37,306 nucleotides of DNA from Lysobacteraceae bacterium (GTDB lineage: Bacteria > Pseudomonadota > Gammaproteobacteria > Xanthomonadales > Rhodanobacteraceae): NCBI GenBank assembly GCA_021372495.1, contig JAJFUF010000030.1, forward strand, positions 1 through 37,306, read 5' to 3'. The notes beneath the pieces were generated by a model. That model had not been told where the DNA came from and did no database searches. It saw only the letters and a list, made by a program, of their open reading frames with translations. The position numbers and the translations under genes were made by a program. Each line of letters opens with the position of its first letter. Within the stretch, counting starts at the first letter, position 1. Positions 7,932 through 20,122 of the stretch are shown one piece after another.

Positions 7932-8811
7932 AGAAATTGAACCAGTTGTAGGGATGCTCGCGCACCATGGCCTCCAGGCGCGCGGCGTAACCGCGGATGA
8001 GCGCGTCGAGCGCGGCATCGCGTCCGGCGCGCGGGATCGTCGTATCCTCGGCGTACGGCTCGAACATCAGCCGGTAGCGGTTGCCGCCGAGGTACAGGCC
8101 GAAGCACAGCACCACCGGCAGTTGCAGCGTCGAGGCGATCAGCCAGGGCGCGGCCGGGAACGGCGCCGGCTCGCCGAAGAAGGGCACGCGCCGCATCGCC
8201 TCGTGGGCGCGGCCGCGGTCGCCGAGCAGGGCCACCATCGCGCCGCGCTGCGCGGCCTCGTGCATCGCCAGCACCACGTCGGTGCTGCCGCGCGAGGCGT
8301 CGATCACGTTGTTGCCGATGTCCGGCGCCAGCGCTTCCAGCAGCTCGGTCATCACCGGCGTCTGCGCCTTGTCCAGCACCACGCGCAGCGGGACCTGCGG
8401 GCGCTTCAGCGCGAGCACGCGCAGCACCTCGAAGCTGCCGACGTGCGCGCCCAGCAGCAGCACGCCGCGGCCGCCGTCGAGGCGGCGCTCCAGCGCCTCC
8501 ATGCCGACGATGTCGATGTCGAAGCCGCGCATGCCGCGCGCCAGCAGGAACACGCGGTCGAGCGTGATCGAGGCGAACGCATGGATGTGGCGCAGCACGT
8601 CGGGCACGCCGGCCGGGCGGCCCAGCGCGCGGGTCAGGAACGCGCGCGAGGCGCGCCGCTCGTGGCCGCGGCGGAAGAAGAAGTACAGCGTGATCGGATA
8701 CAGGATCAGGCGCGCGACGCCGCGCCCGCAGGTCAGGCCGATGCTGCGGATCAGCCACAGCGCGAAGCGCCCGCCGCCTTCCTTGCGGCCCTGCCATTGC
8801 GCGACGGTCAT
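7843..8811 (-). CDS. LpxL/HtrB-family lipid acyltransferase of the pigment cluster
   Basis: A 322-residue acyltransferase of the LpxL/LpxM family. It has a hydrophobic N-terminal segment (about 30-47) and the catalytic motif GAHVGSFE (His123, Glu128). A LLGDRGRA motif lies near 194-201, and the family-typical HPYNWFNFYDFW near 287-298. The family transfers acyl chains to lipids at the inner-membrane cytoplasmic face. In pigment clusters it is thought to attach the aryl-polyene to a lipid. The conserved domain ends at FYDFW. The last 24 residues run on, out of frame, over the start of the LolA-like gene and look like low-complexity read-through. ATGA overlap with the upstream gene. Confidence 0.87.
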   Translation of the reverse strand: MTVAQWQGRKEGGGRFALWLIRSIGLTCGRGVARLILYPITLYFFFRRGHERRASRAFLTRALGRPAGVPDVLRHIHAFASITLDRVFLLARGMRGFDIDIVGMEALERRLDGGRGVLLLGAHVGSFEVLRVLALKRPQVPLRVVLDKAQTPVMTELLEALAPDIGNNVIDASRGSTDVVLAMHEAAQRGAMVALLGDRGRAHEAMRRVPFFGEPAPFPAAPWLIASTLQLPVVLCFGLYLGGNRYRLMFEPYAEDTTIPRAGRDAALDALIRGYAARLEAMVREHPYNWFNFYDFWHDPAPDGGADPGRADQPDLRGGHLA

Positions 8812-9104
8812 GGCGCGCCCTCCAGTTGGCCGCGCGCCAGCAGCACGTCGCCGCGGCGCACCGCGAAGCGCACCCGCGCGCCGGCGTCGGCGAGTTCCAC
8901 CGTGGCCTCCTCGTCGGGCAGCAGCGGCGCGGCGAACTTGGCCTCGACCACGCGCGCCAGGCGCTCGCCGCGCCAGTGCGCCAGCGCCAGCGCGACGTGC
9001 TCCAGCAGCAGCACGCCGGGCACCAACGGCCGGCCCGGGAAGTGGCCGGGCAGCACCGGGTGATCGGCGCCGATGCGGAAGCTCTCGCGGTAGGTGGCGC
9101 TCAT
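8808..9104 (-). CDS. Small hotdog dehydratase (ApeI-like)
   Basis: A 98-residue single hotdog domain. VLPGHFPGRPLVPGVLLLEHV (17-37) contains the FabZ-like GHFPG active-site histidine (His21) and the P-x-VPG turn. It resembles the short ApeI-type dehydratases of aryl-polyene clusters, which act with ApeP to introduce the conjugated double bonds. A longer frame exists upstream, but ATG 9104 starts right at the domain and overlaps the previous stop as ATGA. A thioesterase role cannot be excluded. Confidence 0.8.
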   Translation of the reverse strand: MSATYRESFRIGADHPVLPGHFPGRPLVPGVLLLEHVALALAHWRGERLARVVEAKFAAPLLPDEEATVELADAGARVRFAVRRGDVLLARGQLEGAP

Positions 9105-9784
9105 GAACGTCGGCGCAGCTCCGGCCAGTGCCGCGCCAGCTCCTGCAGGAACGCGGCGAACCCGCGCCGCGGCATGTGTGCGAGCACGCGGCGGCGCAAG
9201 GCGTATTCCAGCACGAAGGCCAGCGCCAGCACGAGGTAGGCGAGGCCGTTCACCCACAGGCTCCAGTATTCGCGCGGCAGCGGCCAGCGCGGCGCGATGC
9301 CGAAGCCGGCGAGCAGGCCGTCCGGCACCGCCAGCAGGGCGAGGCCCAGCGCCAGCGCGGCCAGCGCCGCCAGCAGCCCGGCCCAGAAGCGCGTCACCGC
9401 GCGCGTGTAGCGGCGCACCGCGGGATCGGCGGCCGCGGCGGCGCCTTCGCTGATGCGCACGAAGCGGGTCACCAGCGGCTCCGCGCCGGTGCGCAGGCTG
9501 TCGGCGAACGCGATGGCGCCGGCGGCCGGCACCAGCGCGGGCAGCAGGTAGGCGGGCAGGCTCGCCAGGTCCGCGCGCGCCAGCGCCCACAGCGCCAGCG
9601 CCGCCGCGCACCACGCCAGCCAGGCCCACGGCCGCATGCGCAGCAGTGCGGGCAGCAACGGCAGGCTGATCAGCGCCAGCACCCAAAGTGCGGCGCTGCG
9701 CGGGTCGCGGCGGGTCACGGCGACGTGCGCCACCAGCGGCCAGGCCAGCACGAGCGCGACGGCGGACGCGCCGCGCACGTTCAT
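9101..9784 (-). CDS. Multi-pass membrane protein of aryl-polyene clusters (COG4648-like)
   Basis: A 227-residue integral membrane protein with about six or seven hydrophobic helices (5-22, 33-49, 53-68, 75-92, 135-160 and 184-205). Between helix groups it carries the polar signature FADSLRTGAEPLVTRFVRISEG (about 93-114), which I associate with the COG4648 family found next to carrier proteins in aryl-polyene gene clusters. Its biochemical role is not established. The context suggests a membrane anchor or export partner for the polyene machinery. It is coupled to the carrier-protein gene by a TGATG overlap and to the next gene by ATGA. Confidence 0.75.
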   Translation of the reverse strand: MNVRGASAVALVLAWPLVAHVAVTRRDPRSAALWVLALISLPLLPALLRMRPWAWLAWCAAALALWALARADLASLPAYLLPALVPAAGAIAFADSLRTGAEPLVTRFVRISEGAAAAADPAVRRYTRAVTRFWAGLLAALAALALGLALLAVPDGLLAGFGIAPRWPLPREYWSLWVNGLAYLVLALAFVLEYALRRRVLAHMPRRGFAAFLQELARHWPELRRRS

Positions 9785-10053
9785 CACTGCGGACGATGCT
9801 GCTGGATGTGCTCGGCGAGCGCGCGCAGGCTGCCGAAGATGCGCCGGTTGTCGGGGTTGTCCGAGCGCAACTGGAAGCCGTAGCGCTTGGACACCGCCAG
9901 CGCGATCTCCAGGGCGTCGATCGAGTCCAGGCCCAGCGTACCGCCGAACAGCGGCGCGTCCGGGCCGATCTCGGCCGGGGCGACGCTGTCGAGGTTGAGG
10001 CTGGCGACGATCAGTTCGGCGAGCTCGCGCTCGGCTGCGGTCTGCTCGGTCAT
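9784..10053 (-). CDS. Acyl carrier protein, first gene of the pigment operon
   Basis: An 89-residue acyl carrier protein. The phosphopantetheine attachment site is Ser44 in GLDSIDALEIAL, at the start of helix II. The flanking segments (ELIVASLNLDSV before, IFGSLRALAEHIQQ after) match helices I and IV. It would hold the growing aryl-polyene chain. A long unlikely frame extends upstream, but ATG 10053 places the ACP fold at the N-terminus and has a GGAG ribosome site. It is the promoter-proximal gene of an operon of eight overlapping genes and is divergent from the hydroxybenzoate synthase gene, 126 bp away. Confidence 0.9.
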   Translation of the reverse strand: MTEQTAAERELAELIVASLNLDSVAPAEIGPDAPLFGGTLGLDSIDALEIALAVSKRYGFQLRSDNPDNRRIFGSLRALAEHIQQHRPQ

Positions 10054-10179
10054 GCACGCTTGCTCCGGTGCCGCCCCCCTGGCGACACGACCTTGAAGTG
10101 TATCATAGGCAGCTTTGCCGACTCGAAATCGCATGGCCGCCCGCGTCCGTCCACTTTGTGCCCGCCCGTCGGAGGCGCG
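10054..10179. promoter_or_regulatory. Divergent promoter region of the pigment operon and xanB2-like gene
   Basis: This 126-bp spacer is the only AT-richer patch near the two divergent genes. On the minus strand TATGAT (10102-10107) is a good -10 box about 50 bp before the carrier-protein ATG, but no good -35 hexamer lies at 17 bp. On the + strand GGAG (10171-10174) is the ribosome site of the chorismatase gene, with no clear promoter hexamers. Confidence 0.4.
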
Positions 10180-11148
10180 ATGAGCGCGCCTGCGCCGTTC
10201 ACGGTGCGCTATCGCGACGACGACCCGCAGCGGCTGCTCGACCGTCCCGGCACGCTGGCGCTGCTCGGCTTCGGCGCCGGGGCGCCCGCCTGCGCCGATC
10301 CGCGCGCGCTGCGCGTGCCGCTGGCGCCGCTGCAGGACGTCGTGCCGCGGGAATGCTGGGAGGTCGATGCGGCGGTGACCTGCGGCCGCGACGGCGAGCT
10401 GCGCTGGGCGGCCGGCGGCGGCTGGCTGTACGCGGCGATCGAGCTGGACGAGGCCGCGTGCGGCGGCGCCGAGGCCGCCGCCGAACGCGCCTATCGCCGG
10501 CTCGGCGCGTTCACCGCGGCGCGTCCGGAGCGCCACGTGCAGCGCATCTGGAACTACCTCGGCGCGATCAATGCCGGCGAGGGCGACGCCGAGCACTACC
10601 GGCGCTTCTGCAGCGGCCGCGCGCGCGGCATGACGACGCACTTCGCGGACGGCTACCCCGCCGCCACCGCGATCGGCCACGGCGATGCGCCGGGCCTGCT
10701 GCAGGTGTACTGGCTGGCGGCGAGCGCGCCCGGCGTCGCGGTCGAGAATCCGCGCCAGCTCAGCGCCTGGCGCTATCCGCGCCAATACGGGCCGACCGCG
10801 CCCACCTTCGCGCGCGCGCAGCGCCTGCCGGGCGGCGGCCTGGCGATCTCGGGCACCGCGGCGGTGGTCGGGCACGCCACGCTGCATGCCGGCGACGTGC
10901 TCGCCCAGCTCGAGGAGAGCCTGGCCAACCTGGATGCGCTGCAGGCGGCGGCGGGACTGCGGCCCGGTTTCGGCGCCGCGTCGCCGCTCAAGATCTACGT
11001 GCGCGACCCGCGCGACGCGCGCGCGGTGGCGGCGCGCCTGGACGCGCGCCTCGCGCCCGAGGTGCCGCGCCTGCTGCTGCAGGGCGACATCTGCCGCCGC
11101 GACCTGCTGCTCGAGATCGACGGCTGGCGCTTCGAGCGCGGGGAGTAG
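10180..11148 (+). CDS. xanB2: Chorismatase / 3-hydroxybenzoate synthase (XanB2-like)
   Basis: A 322-residue protein of the FkbO/Hyg5/XanB2 chorismatase family, often annotated as pteridine-dependent deoxygenase-like. Recognisable parts are the N-terminal YRDDDPQRLL, the middle HVQRIWNYLGAINAGEGD with YRRFCSGRARGM, and the C-terminal SGTAAVVGHATLHAGD. These shape the trimer-type active site of the family. XanB2 in Xanthomonas splits chorismate into 3- and 4-hydroxybenzoate, feeding xanthomonadin and ubiquinone respectively. Here the gene is divergent from the pigment carrier-protein operon, which fits starter-unit supply. Start ATG 10180 follows GGAG; the upstream in-frame extension is not conserved-looking. 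The TAG stop lies inside an inverted repeat. Confidence 0.85.
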   Translation: MSAPAPFTVRYRDDDPQRLLDRPGTLALLGFGAGAPACADPRALRVPLAPLQDVVPRECWEVDAAVTCGRDGELRWAAGGGWLYAAIELDEAACGGAEAAAERAYRRLGAFTAARPERHVQRIWNYLGAINAGEGDAEHYRRFCSGRARGMTTHFADGYPAATAIGHGDAPGLLQVYWLAASAPGVAVENPRQLSAWRYPRQYGPTAPTFARAQRLPGGGLAISGTAAVVGHATLHAGDVLAQLEESLANLDALQAAAGLRPGFGAASPLKIYVRDPRDARAVAARLDARLAPEVPRLLLQGDICRRDLLLEIDGWRFERGE

Positions 11149-11197
11149 GGATTGGGGTGAAGAATCCGGAACCCTCCCACTCCCAACTCCCTACTCC
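11142..11197. repeat. Inverted heptad repeat spanning both convergent stop codons
   Basis: The left arm GGAGTAGGGATTGGG (11142-11156) is mirrored by CCCAACTCCCTACTCC (11182-11197) with one inserted base. Each arm is built of 7-nt units (GGGAGTA, GGGATTG). The TAG stops of the chorismatase gene (11146-11148) and of glmU (11191-11193) both fall in the same GAGTAGGGA unit. It should form a hairpin in both transcripts and may serve as a bidirectional terminator. Confidence 0.65.
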
Positions 11198-12567
11198 TCG
11201 CCCTTCTTCGGCCTTCGCCAGCCCGGAATGGTGGCCTGGCGCGCGCGCGCCACGGTCAGTTCGCCGGGCGGCGCATCCTTGCCGATCACCGAGCCCGCGC
11301 CGATGGTGGCGCCGGCGCCGATCGTCACCGGTGCGACCAGCGCGCTGTTGGAGCCGATGAAGGCGCCGTCGCCGATCACCGTGCGGTGCTTGTTGGCGCC
11401 GTCGTAGTTGCAGGTGATGGTGCCGGCGCCGATGTTGACCTCGGCGCCGATCTCGGCGTCGCCGAGGTAGCTGAGGTGGTTGGCCTTGCTGCCCTCGCCG
11501 ATGTGCGCGTTCTTCGCCTCGACGAAGTTGCCGAGCTGAGCGCCGGCGGCCAGCACGGTGCCGGGGCGCAGGCGCGCGAACGGGCCGATCGCGCAGCCGG
11601 CGGCGGCAGCGGCGCCGTCGATGTCGCAGTGCGCGCGCACCACGGTGCCGGCGCCGAGCGTGGCGTTGCGGATGCGGCAGAACGGGCCGATGCGCACGCC
11701 GTCGCCGAGCGTCACCTCGCCTTCCAGGATCACGTCGACATCGATCTCGACGTCGCGCCCGGCGTGCACGCGGCCGCGCAGGTCGAAGCGCGCGGGATCG
11801 GCGAGGCGCACGCCGGCCAGCGCCAGCTCGCGCGCCGCGCGCAGGCGCATGCGCCGCTCCAGGTCGGCGAGCTGCCAGGGATCGTTGGCGCCGAACGCCT
11901 CGGCCGGGTCGGCGGCGTCGATCGCGCGCGCCGGCGTGCGCTCCTCGGCGGCCTGCGCGAACACGTCGGTCAGGTAGTACTCGTGCTGCGCGTTGGCGTT
12001 GGACAGGTTGGCCACCCACACGCGCAGGCGGCGCGCGTCGGCGGCGAGGATGCCGGTGTTGACCAGCCGGATTGCGCGCTCGTCGGGGCTGGCGTCTTTC
12101 TCCTCGATGATCGCGCGCACGTGGCCGAGGCCGTCGCGGACGATGCGGCCGTAGCCGCGCGGGTCGTCCAGCTCGGCAACCAGCACCGCCAGCGGCGTGG
12201 CGGCGTCGACCAGCGTCTGCAGCGTCTCCGCGCGGATCAGCGGCACGTCGCCGTACAGCACCAGCACGCGCGCCTGCGCCTGCACGCGCTCCAGCGCCAG
12301 GCGCACGGCGTGGCCGGTGCCGAGCTGCTCGGCCTGGTGGATCCAGCCGAGGTCGCGCTCGGCGGCGAACGCCTCGCGCACCTGCTCGCCGCGGTGGCCG
12401 TAGACGACGTGGATCGCAGCCGGCGCCAGCGCGCGCGCGGCGTCGAGCACGTGCGCCAGCATCGGCCGCCCGGCCAAGGGCAGCAGCACCTTGGGCCGGT
12501 CGGATTTCATGCGCTTGCCCTCGCCGGCGGCGAGAACGATCACGTGCAGCGGTGCCATGGCATTCAT
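11191..12567 (-). CDS. glmU: Bifunctional UDP-GlcNAc pyrophosphorylase / glucosamine-1-phosphate acetyltransferase
   Basis: A 458-residue cytoplasmic enzyme, close to the E. coli length of 456. The N-terminal uridyltransferase has [12 protein letters not shown] (11-22) with a lysine in [14 protein letters not shown] and LYGDVPL. The C-terminal half (about 255-458) is a left-handed beta helix of hexapeptide repeats ([15 protein letters not shown] and so on). It carries [14 protein letters not shown] and the acetyltransferase [11 protein letters not shown]. It makes UDP-GlcNAc for peptidoglycan and lipopolysaccharide. It follows the atp operon, as in many gammaproteobacteria, but a hairpin separates it from atpC. 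The start could be ATG 12567 (MNAM) or the ATG nine bases further in. Confidence 0.97.
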   Translation of the reverse strand: MNAMAPLHVIVLAAGEGKRMKSDRPKVLLPLAGRPMLAHVLDAARALAPAAIHVVYGHRGEQVREAFAAERDLGWIHQAEQLGTGHAVRLALERVQAQARVLVLYGDVPLIRAETLQTLVDAATPLAVLVAELDDPRGYGRIVRDGLGHVRAIIEEKDASPDERAIRLVNTGILAADARRLRVWVANLSNANAQHEYYLTDVFAQAAEERTPARAIDAADPAEAFGANDPWQLADLERRMRLRAARELALAGVRLADPARFDLRGRVHAGRDVEIDVDVILEGEVTLGDGVRIGPFCRIRNATLGAGTVVRAHCDIDGAAAAAGCAIGPFARLRPGTVLAAGAQLGNFVEAKNAHIGEGSKANHLSYLGDAEIGAEVNIGAGTITCNYDGANKHRTVIGDGAFIGSNSALVAPVTIGAGATIGAGSVIGKDAPPGELTVARARQATIPGWRRPKKGEE

Positions 12568-12625
12568 CGGCTGAGTTCCCTCCCGGCGCGCACCTTAGCG
12601 GAAAACGCCGGACGCAGAAACGCGA

Positions 12626-12646
12626 ACGCCGGCGGGATGCCGGCGT
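12626..12646 (-). terminator. Stem-loop after the atp operon
   Basis: A perfect 8-bp stem, ACGCCGGC (12626-12633) with GCCGGCGT (12639-12646), and a 5-nt loop lie 30 bp past the atpC stop. The T content after it is weak (GCGTTTCTG in the sense direction). It probably attenuates or ends atp transcription before glmU. Confidence 0.5.
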
Positions 12647-12675
12647 CGCGATGGCCATCGGATGGCGATGTCGCC

Positions 12676-13101
12676 TCAGTGCTTGAGCGAGCGGCGCAGC
12701 CGCTCCAGCGCCTGCAACTGGGCCACGGCCTGGGCCAGCTTGGCCTGCGCCTCGGCGATCTCCATCGCGTCGCTGCGGTCGGCCAGCGCGCGCTCGGCGT
12801 CTTCCTTGGCGCGGGTCGCCGCGGCCTCGTCGAGGTCGGCGGCGCGGATCGCGGTGTCGGTCAGCACCGTCACCACCTGCGGCTGCACCTCGAGGATGCC
12901 GCCGGAGACGTAGAAGAACTGCTCGTCGCCGCCCTCGAGGATGACGCGCACCTGGCCCGGCTTGAGGCGGGTGATCAGCGGCGCATGCCGCGGCGCGATG
13001 CCGAGCTCGCCCATCTCGCCGGTGGCGACGACCATCTGCACTTCGCCGTGGAAGATCTCGGCCTCGGCGCTGACGATGTCGCAACGAATTGTGCTGGCCA
13101 T
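12676..13101 (-). CDS. atpC: F1-ATPase epsilon subunit
   Basis: A 141-residue epsilon subunit. The beta-sandwich domain includes [40 protein letters not shown], of which [12 protein letters not shown] is the hallmark, then [24 protein letters not shown]. The C-terminal helical hairpin follows from about residue 88. It links the central stalk to regulation of ATP hydrolysis. It is the last gene of the operon, separated from atpD by 121 bp that hold a heptad-repeat array. Confidence 0.97.
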   Translation of the reverse strand: MASTIRCDIVSAEAEIFHGEVQMVVATGEMGELGIAPRHAPLITRLKPGQVRVILEGGDEQFFYVSGGILEVQPQVVTVLTDTAIRAADLDEAAATRAKEDAERALADRSDAMEIAEAQAKLAQAVAQLQALERLRRSLKH

Positions 13102-13131
13102 GCTGTAGTTCCGGTCGGTTGCCGCGCTGAC

Positions 13132-13216
13132 GGAAAGGGAGTGGGGCGTTGGAAGCGGGGGGGAAACTGCTCCAGCCCCTCTTTGCCTACTCCCTACTTC
13201 CCGTTTCCTGCTTTCC
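13132..13216. repeat. Degenerate heptad inverted repeat between atpD and atpC
   Basis: A G-rich run of 7-nt units (GGAAAGG, GAGTGGG, GCGTTGG, AAGCGGG; 13132-13159) faces a C/T-rich run with the same period (TACTCCC, TACTTCC, CGTTTCC) ending at 13216. The ends pair as GGAAAG (13132-13137) with CTTTCC (13211-13216). The pairing is looser than at the other two elements of this type in the window. Confidence 0.5.
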
Positions 13217-13222
13217 TTTTCT

Positions 13223-14750
<1,528 letters not shown>

Positions 14751-14757
14751 GGAAAGA

Positions 14758-15672
14758 TCACACCGCGGCCGCGCCGCTGACGATTTCCGAGATTTCCTGC
14801 GTGATCGCCGCCTGGCGCGCCTTGTTGTAGATCAGCGTCAGCGTGTCGATCAGCTTGGTTGCGTTGTCCGACGCGCTCTTCATCGCCACCATGCGCGCGG
14901 CGTGCTCGCTGGCGAGGTTCTCCAGCACCGACTGGTACACCAGCGACTCGAGGTAGCGCTGCAGCACGTGGTCGAGCACGGTCTCGGCGTCCGGCTCGTA
15001 GATGTAGTCCCAGTCGTGCTCGCGCTTCAGCATCACGTCGGGCACCGGCCGGGACGCCTCCGCCTCGGCCGACTCCATCTGCGCGGCCACCAGCGGCAGC
15101 GGCAGCAGCGCCTCGATGCGCGGCTTCTGCGTCATCGTGTTGACGAAGTCGTTGTAGCAGAGATGGACGCGGTCCACGCGGCCTTCGCTGTAGGCGTCCA
15201 GCATCACCTTGATGACGCCGATCAGCTGCTCGACCTTGGGACGTTCGCCGAGGTGGGTGGCCGAGCCGACCATCGTCACCTTCAGGCGCTTGAAGAACTG
15301 CGTCGCCTTCTGGCCGATCGTGACCACGTCGATCTCGACGCCCTTGGCCTGCCACTGGCGCATCTCGGCGAGCAGGCCGCGGAACAGGTTCGAGTTGAGG
15401 CCGCCGCACAGGCCGCGGTCGGTGGAGACGATCACGTAGCCGACGCGCTTGACCGCCGCGCGCTCGACCAGGAACGGGTGCCGGTACTCGGTGCTGGCGT
15501 GCGCGATGTGGCCGATCACCTGGCGCATCAGGCGCGCGTACGGGCGCGAGGCCTTCATCAGGTCCTGCGCCTTGCGGATCTTCGAGGCCGAGACCATCTC
15601 CAGCGCGCGCGTCACCTTGCGGGTGTTCGCCACGCTCTTGATCTTGGTGCGGACTTCTCTTGCGCCTGCCAT
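14758..15672 (-). CDS. atpG: F1-ATPase gamma subunit
   Basis: A 304-residue central-stalk subunit. The N-terminal coiled-coil helix is [20 protein letters not shown] with [11 protein letters not shown]. The Rossmann-like middle has [16 protein letters not shown]. The C-terminal helix includes [17 protein letters not shown] and [24 protein letters not shown]. It rotates inside the alpha-beta hexamer. At 304 residues it is slightly longer than E. coli gamma (287); the extra residues appear to lie around 200-225 ([18 protein letters not shown]). The stop lies 8 bp from the heptad hairpin. Confidence 0.98.
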   Translation of the reverse strand: MAGAREVRTKIKSVANTRKVTRALEMVSASKIRKAQDLMKASRPYARLMRQVIGHIAHASTEYRHPFLVERAAVKRVGYVIVSTDRGLCGGLNSNLFRGLLAEMRQWQAKGVEIDVVTIGQKATQFFKRLKVTMVGSATHLGERPKVEQLIGVIKVMLDAYSEGRVDRVHLCYNDFVNTMTQKPRIEALLPLPLVAAQMESAEAEASRPVPDVMLKREHDWDYIYEPDAETVLDHVLQRYLESLVYQSVLENLASEHAARMVAMKSASDNATKLIDTLTLIYNKARQAAITQEISEIVSGAAAV

Positions 15673-15740
15673 CAGGGGACTCTGCTCTTCGTCGGGTGCC
15701 GTTTGTCGTTCTGCGCGCGGTGTCGCACTTCCACAACCCC

Positions 15741-15778
15741 CGCGCGCTTCGCGCGCCGCCCCCTTGACTCAAGGGGGC
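15741..15778. repeat. Palindromic intergenic element between atpA and atpG
   Basis: GCGCGC-TTC-GCGCGC type pairing (about 15742-15756) is followed by a 21-bp near-perfect palindrome centred on 15768, CCCCCTTGA-C-TCAAGGGGG with an outer G-C pair. A variant with the same centre occurs at 25027-25046. It probably forms paired hairpins in atp mRNA. Confidence 0.6.
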
Positions 15779-15787
15779 AACAGCCCG

Positions 15788-17335
<1,548 letters not shown>

Positions 17336-17425
17336 GGGTGGTTTCCCTATACGCGTGCCGCCGGGCGGCGCATCGTCGAATTGAAATCGGTCGTCCGCGG
17401 CGGCCGCGGCCGCCGCGTTACTGCA

Positions 17426-17959
17426 TCAGTGCGCCAGCGCGCCGGCCAGCTGCGCGAGACGTCCGCGCGCCGAACCGTCGATCACCTGCGCGCCGGTATC
17501 GATCACCACGCCGCCGATCAACGCCGGGTCGATCCGCACGTCCAGATCGATCTCGCGCTTGTAGCGGCGCTTCAGCGCCTGCTTGAGTTCGCCCGCCTGC
17601 GCGGCGTCCAGCGCCAGCGCGCTGGTCACCTTGACCCGCAGCCGCGACTCGGCCTCGCGCTTCAGCGTCTCGAACAGCACCGCGATTTCCGGCAGCAGGG
17701 CGAGGCGGCGGTGCGCGGCCAGCTCGCCGAGGAAGCGCGCGAACGGCTGCTCGGCGCCGACGTCCGGCGGCAGGTGCAGCGCGACCAGTTGCTCCGCTTT
17801 GACGCGCGGATCGTTGCCGAGCGCGGCCACGCGCGGATCGGCGGCCACCGCGGCGGCGAAGCCGAGCTGCGCGGACCACGCCGCCAGCGCGCCGTGCGCG
17901 TGCGCCAGCTCGAAGGCGGCGCGCGCGTAGGGTCGAGCGAGGGTGAGCGCCTGCGCCAT
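17426..17959 (-). CDS. atpH: F1-ATPase delta subunit
   Basis: A 177-residue OSCP/delta subunit. The N-terminal helical bundle starts LARPYARAAFELA. The C-terminal part has TSALALDAAQAGELKQALKRRYKREIDLDVRIDPALIGGVVIDTG, with the family pattern (I/L)GG(V/F). It joins F1 to the peripheral stalk b subunits. It lies 2 bp from atpF. Confidence 0.96.
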   Translation of the reverse strand: MAQALTLARPYARAAFELAHAHGALAAWSAQLGFAAAVAADPRVAALGNDPRVKAEQLVALHLPPDVGAEQPFARFLGELAAHRRLALLPEIAVLFETLKREAESRLRVKVTSALALDAAQAGELKQALKRRYKREIDLDVRIDPALIGGVVIDTGAQVIDGSARGRLAQLAGALAH

Positions 17960-17961
17960 GG

Positions 17962-18432
17962 TCAGATCTCGGCGGCGAGCTGGTCGAGCAGCGCCTTGTG
18001 GGCGCTGGCGTCGATCTCGCGCTGGATGATCTTCTCCGCGCCCTTCACCGCCAGCGAGCCGACCTGCTCGCGCAGCTGCTCGCGCGCGCGCTGCGCCATG
18101 CTGGCGATCTCGGCCTGTGCGGCCGCCTTCTGGCGGTTCAGCTCCGCCACGGCGTCCTCGCGCGCCTTGTCGAGGATCTGGTTGGCCTGCTGCTGCGCCT
18201 TGTCGATGATCTCGGCGGCCTGCTGGCGCGCCTTCTTGATCTCGACGGCGACGCGGGCATCGGCGTCCTTCAGCTCGGTGCGCGCGCGCTCGGCGGCGGC
18301 CAGGCCTTCGGCGATTTTCTTCTGGCGTTCCTCGATGGCGTTGAGGATGTGCGGCCAGATGAACTGGACGCAGAACCAGATCAGGATGGCGAACGAAAGG
18401 ATTTCGCCAAACAGGGTCGCATTGAATTCCAT
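17962..18432 (-). CDS. atpF: FO ATP synthase b subunit
   Basis: A 156-residue peripheral stalk subunit, the same length as E. coli b. It has an N-terminal membrane helix (about 5-26, [22 protein letters not shown]). A long charged Ala-rich coiled coil follows from 35 to 130 ([23 protein letters not shown] and so on). It dimerises and holds the stator. A 78-bp spacer precedes it. Confidence 0.97.
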   Translation of the reverse strand: MEFNATLFGEILSFAILIWFCVQFIWPHILNAIEERQKKIAEGLAAAERARTELKDADARVAVEIKKARQQAAEIIDKAQQQANQILDKAREDAVAELNRQKAAAQAEIASMAQRAREQLREQVGSLAVKGAEKIIQREIDASAHKALLDQLAAEI

Positions 18433-18510
18433 CGGTGCGCTACCTGGTCGTTACCACGGACGGGCACGGGCGCCGCGCGCCCGTGCCGGGATCGGCTTCG
18501 CGCTGCGCGC

Positions 18511-19656
<1,146 letters not shown>

Positions 19657-20040
19657 TTAACCCTTGAACCTGAGCGCCATCAGATTGACTGCCAGTGCGA
19701 GCACCAGCCCCGCGAGCGCGGGCACCGGCGGCAGCTGCCAGCGGACCAGAACCAGATACAGCCCCCCGAGGATCGCGGCCCACTTGAGCAGCGTTCCCGC
19801 CAGGAAGCCTGCGAGTGCGCGTCCCGCGCCTCCGCTGCCGAACAGGCGCAGCGCGAGCAGCGCATTGCCGACGGCGACCACCAGCGCGCCGATGCCCGCA
19901 GCAACCGCCGCGCCGCGCCCCTGCACGAGGAAGGCAAGGGCCGCCAATGCCGCCACGCCCAACTGCGCGACCAGGAGGCGCGCGGCGAGACGACGGCCGG
20001 CGGCAAGAGAGTTCAGCACGCAGACTTCCACCGAGGGCAT
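19657..20040 (-). CDS. atpI: ATP synthase-associated protein I
   Basis: A 127-residue membrane protein with four helices (about 17-42, 47-67, 72-95 and 100-122), the usual size and position for AtpI, which assists c-ring assembly or Mg uptake. ATG 20040 (MPSVEVCVLNSLAAGRRLAAR) was chosen over a 237-residue frame because the upstream part runs through the promoter and looks non-coding. It is the first gene of the operon, about 50 bp after the proposed -10 box. Confidence 0.88.
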   Translation of the reverse strand: MPSVEVCVLNSLAAGRRLAARLLVAQLGVAALAALAFLVQGRGAAVAAGIGALVVAVGNALLALRLFGSGGAGRALAGFLAGTLLKWAAILGGLYLVLVRWQLPPVPALAGLVLALAVNLMALRFKG

Positions 20041-20092
20041 CGCTGCGAGAGCGAACCCGATGCAACCGACAAAGCTACGGTCGAGCCTTAAA

Positions 20093-20122
20093 ATGATAGC
20101 AGGCGCTATTGCGCCGCCGCAA
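20093..20122 (-). promoter_or_regulatory. atp operon promoter
   Basis: On the minus strand TTGCGG (20117-20122), an 18-bp spacer and TATCAT (20093-20098) lie upstream of atpI. The 18 nt at 20097-20114 match 16 of 18 bases in the phasin promoter. Confidence 0.55.
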
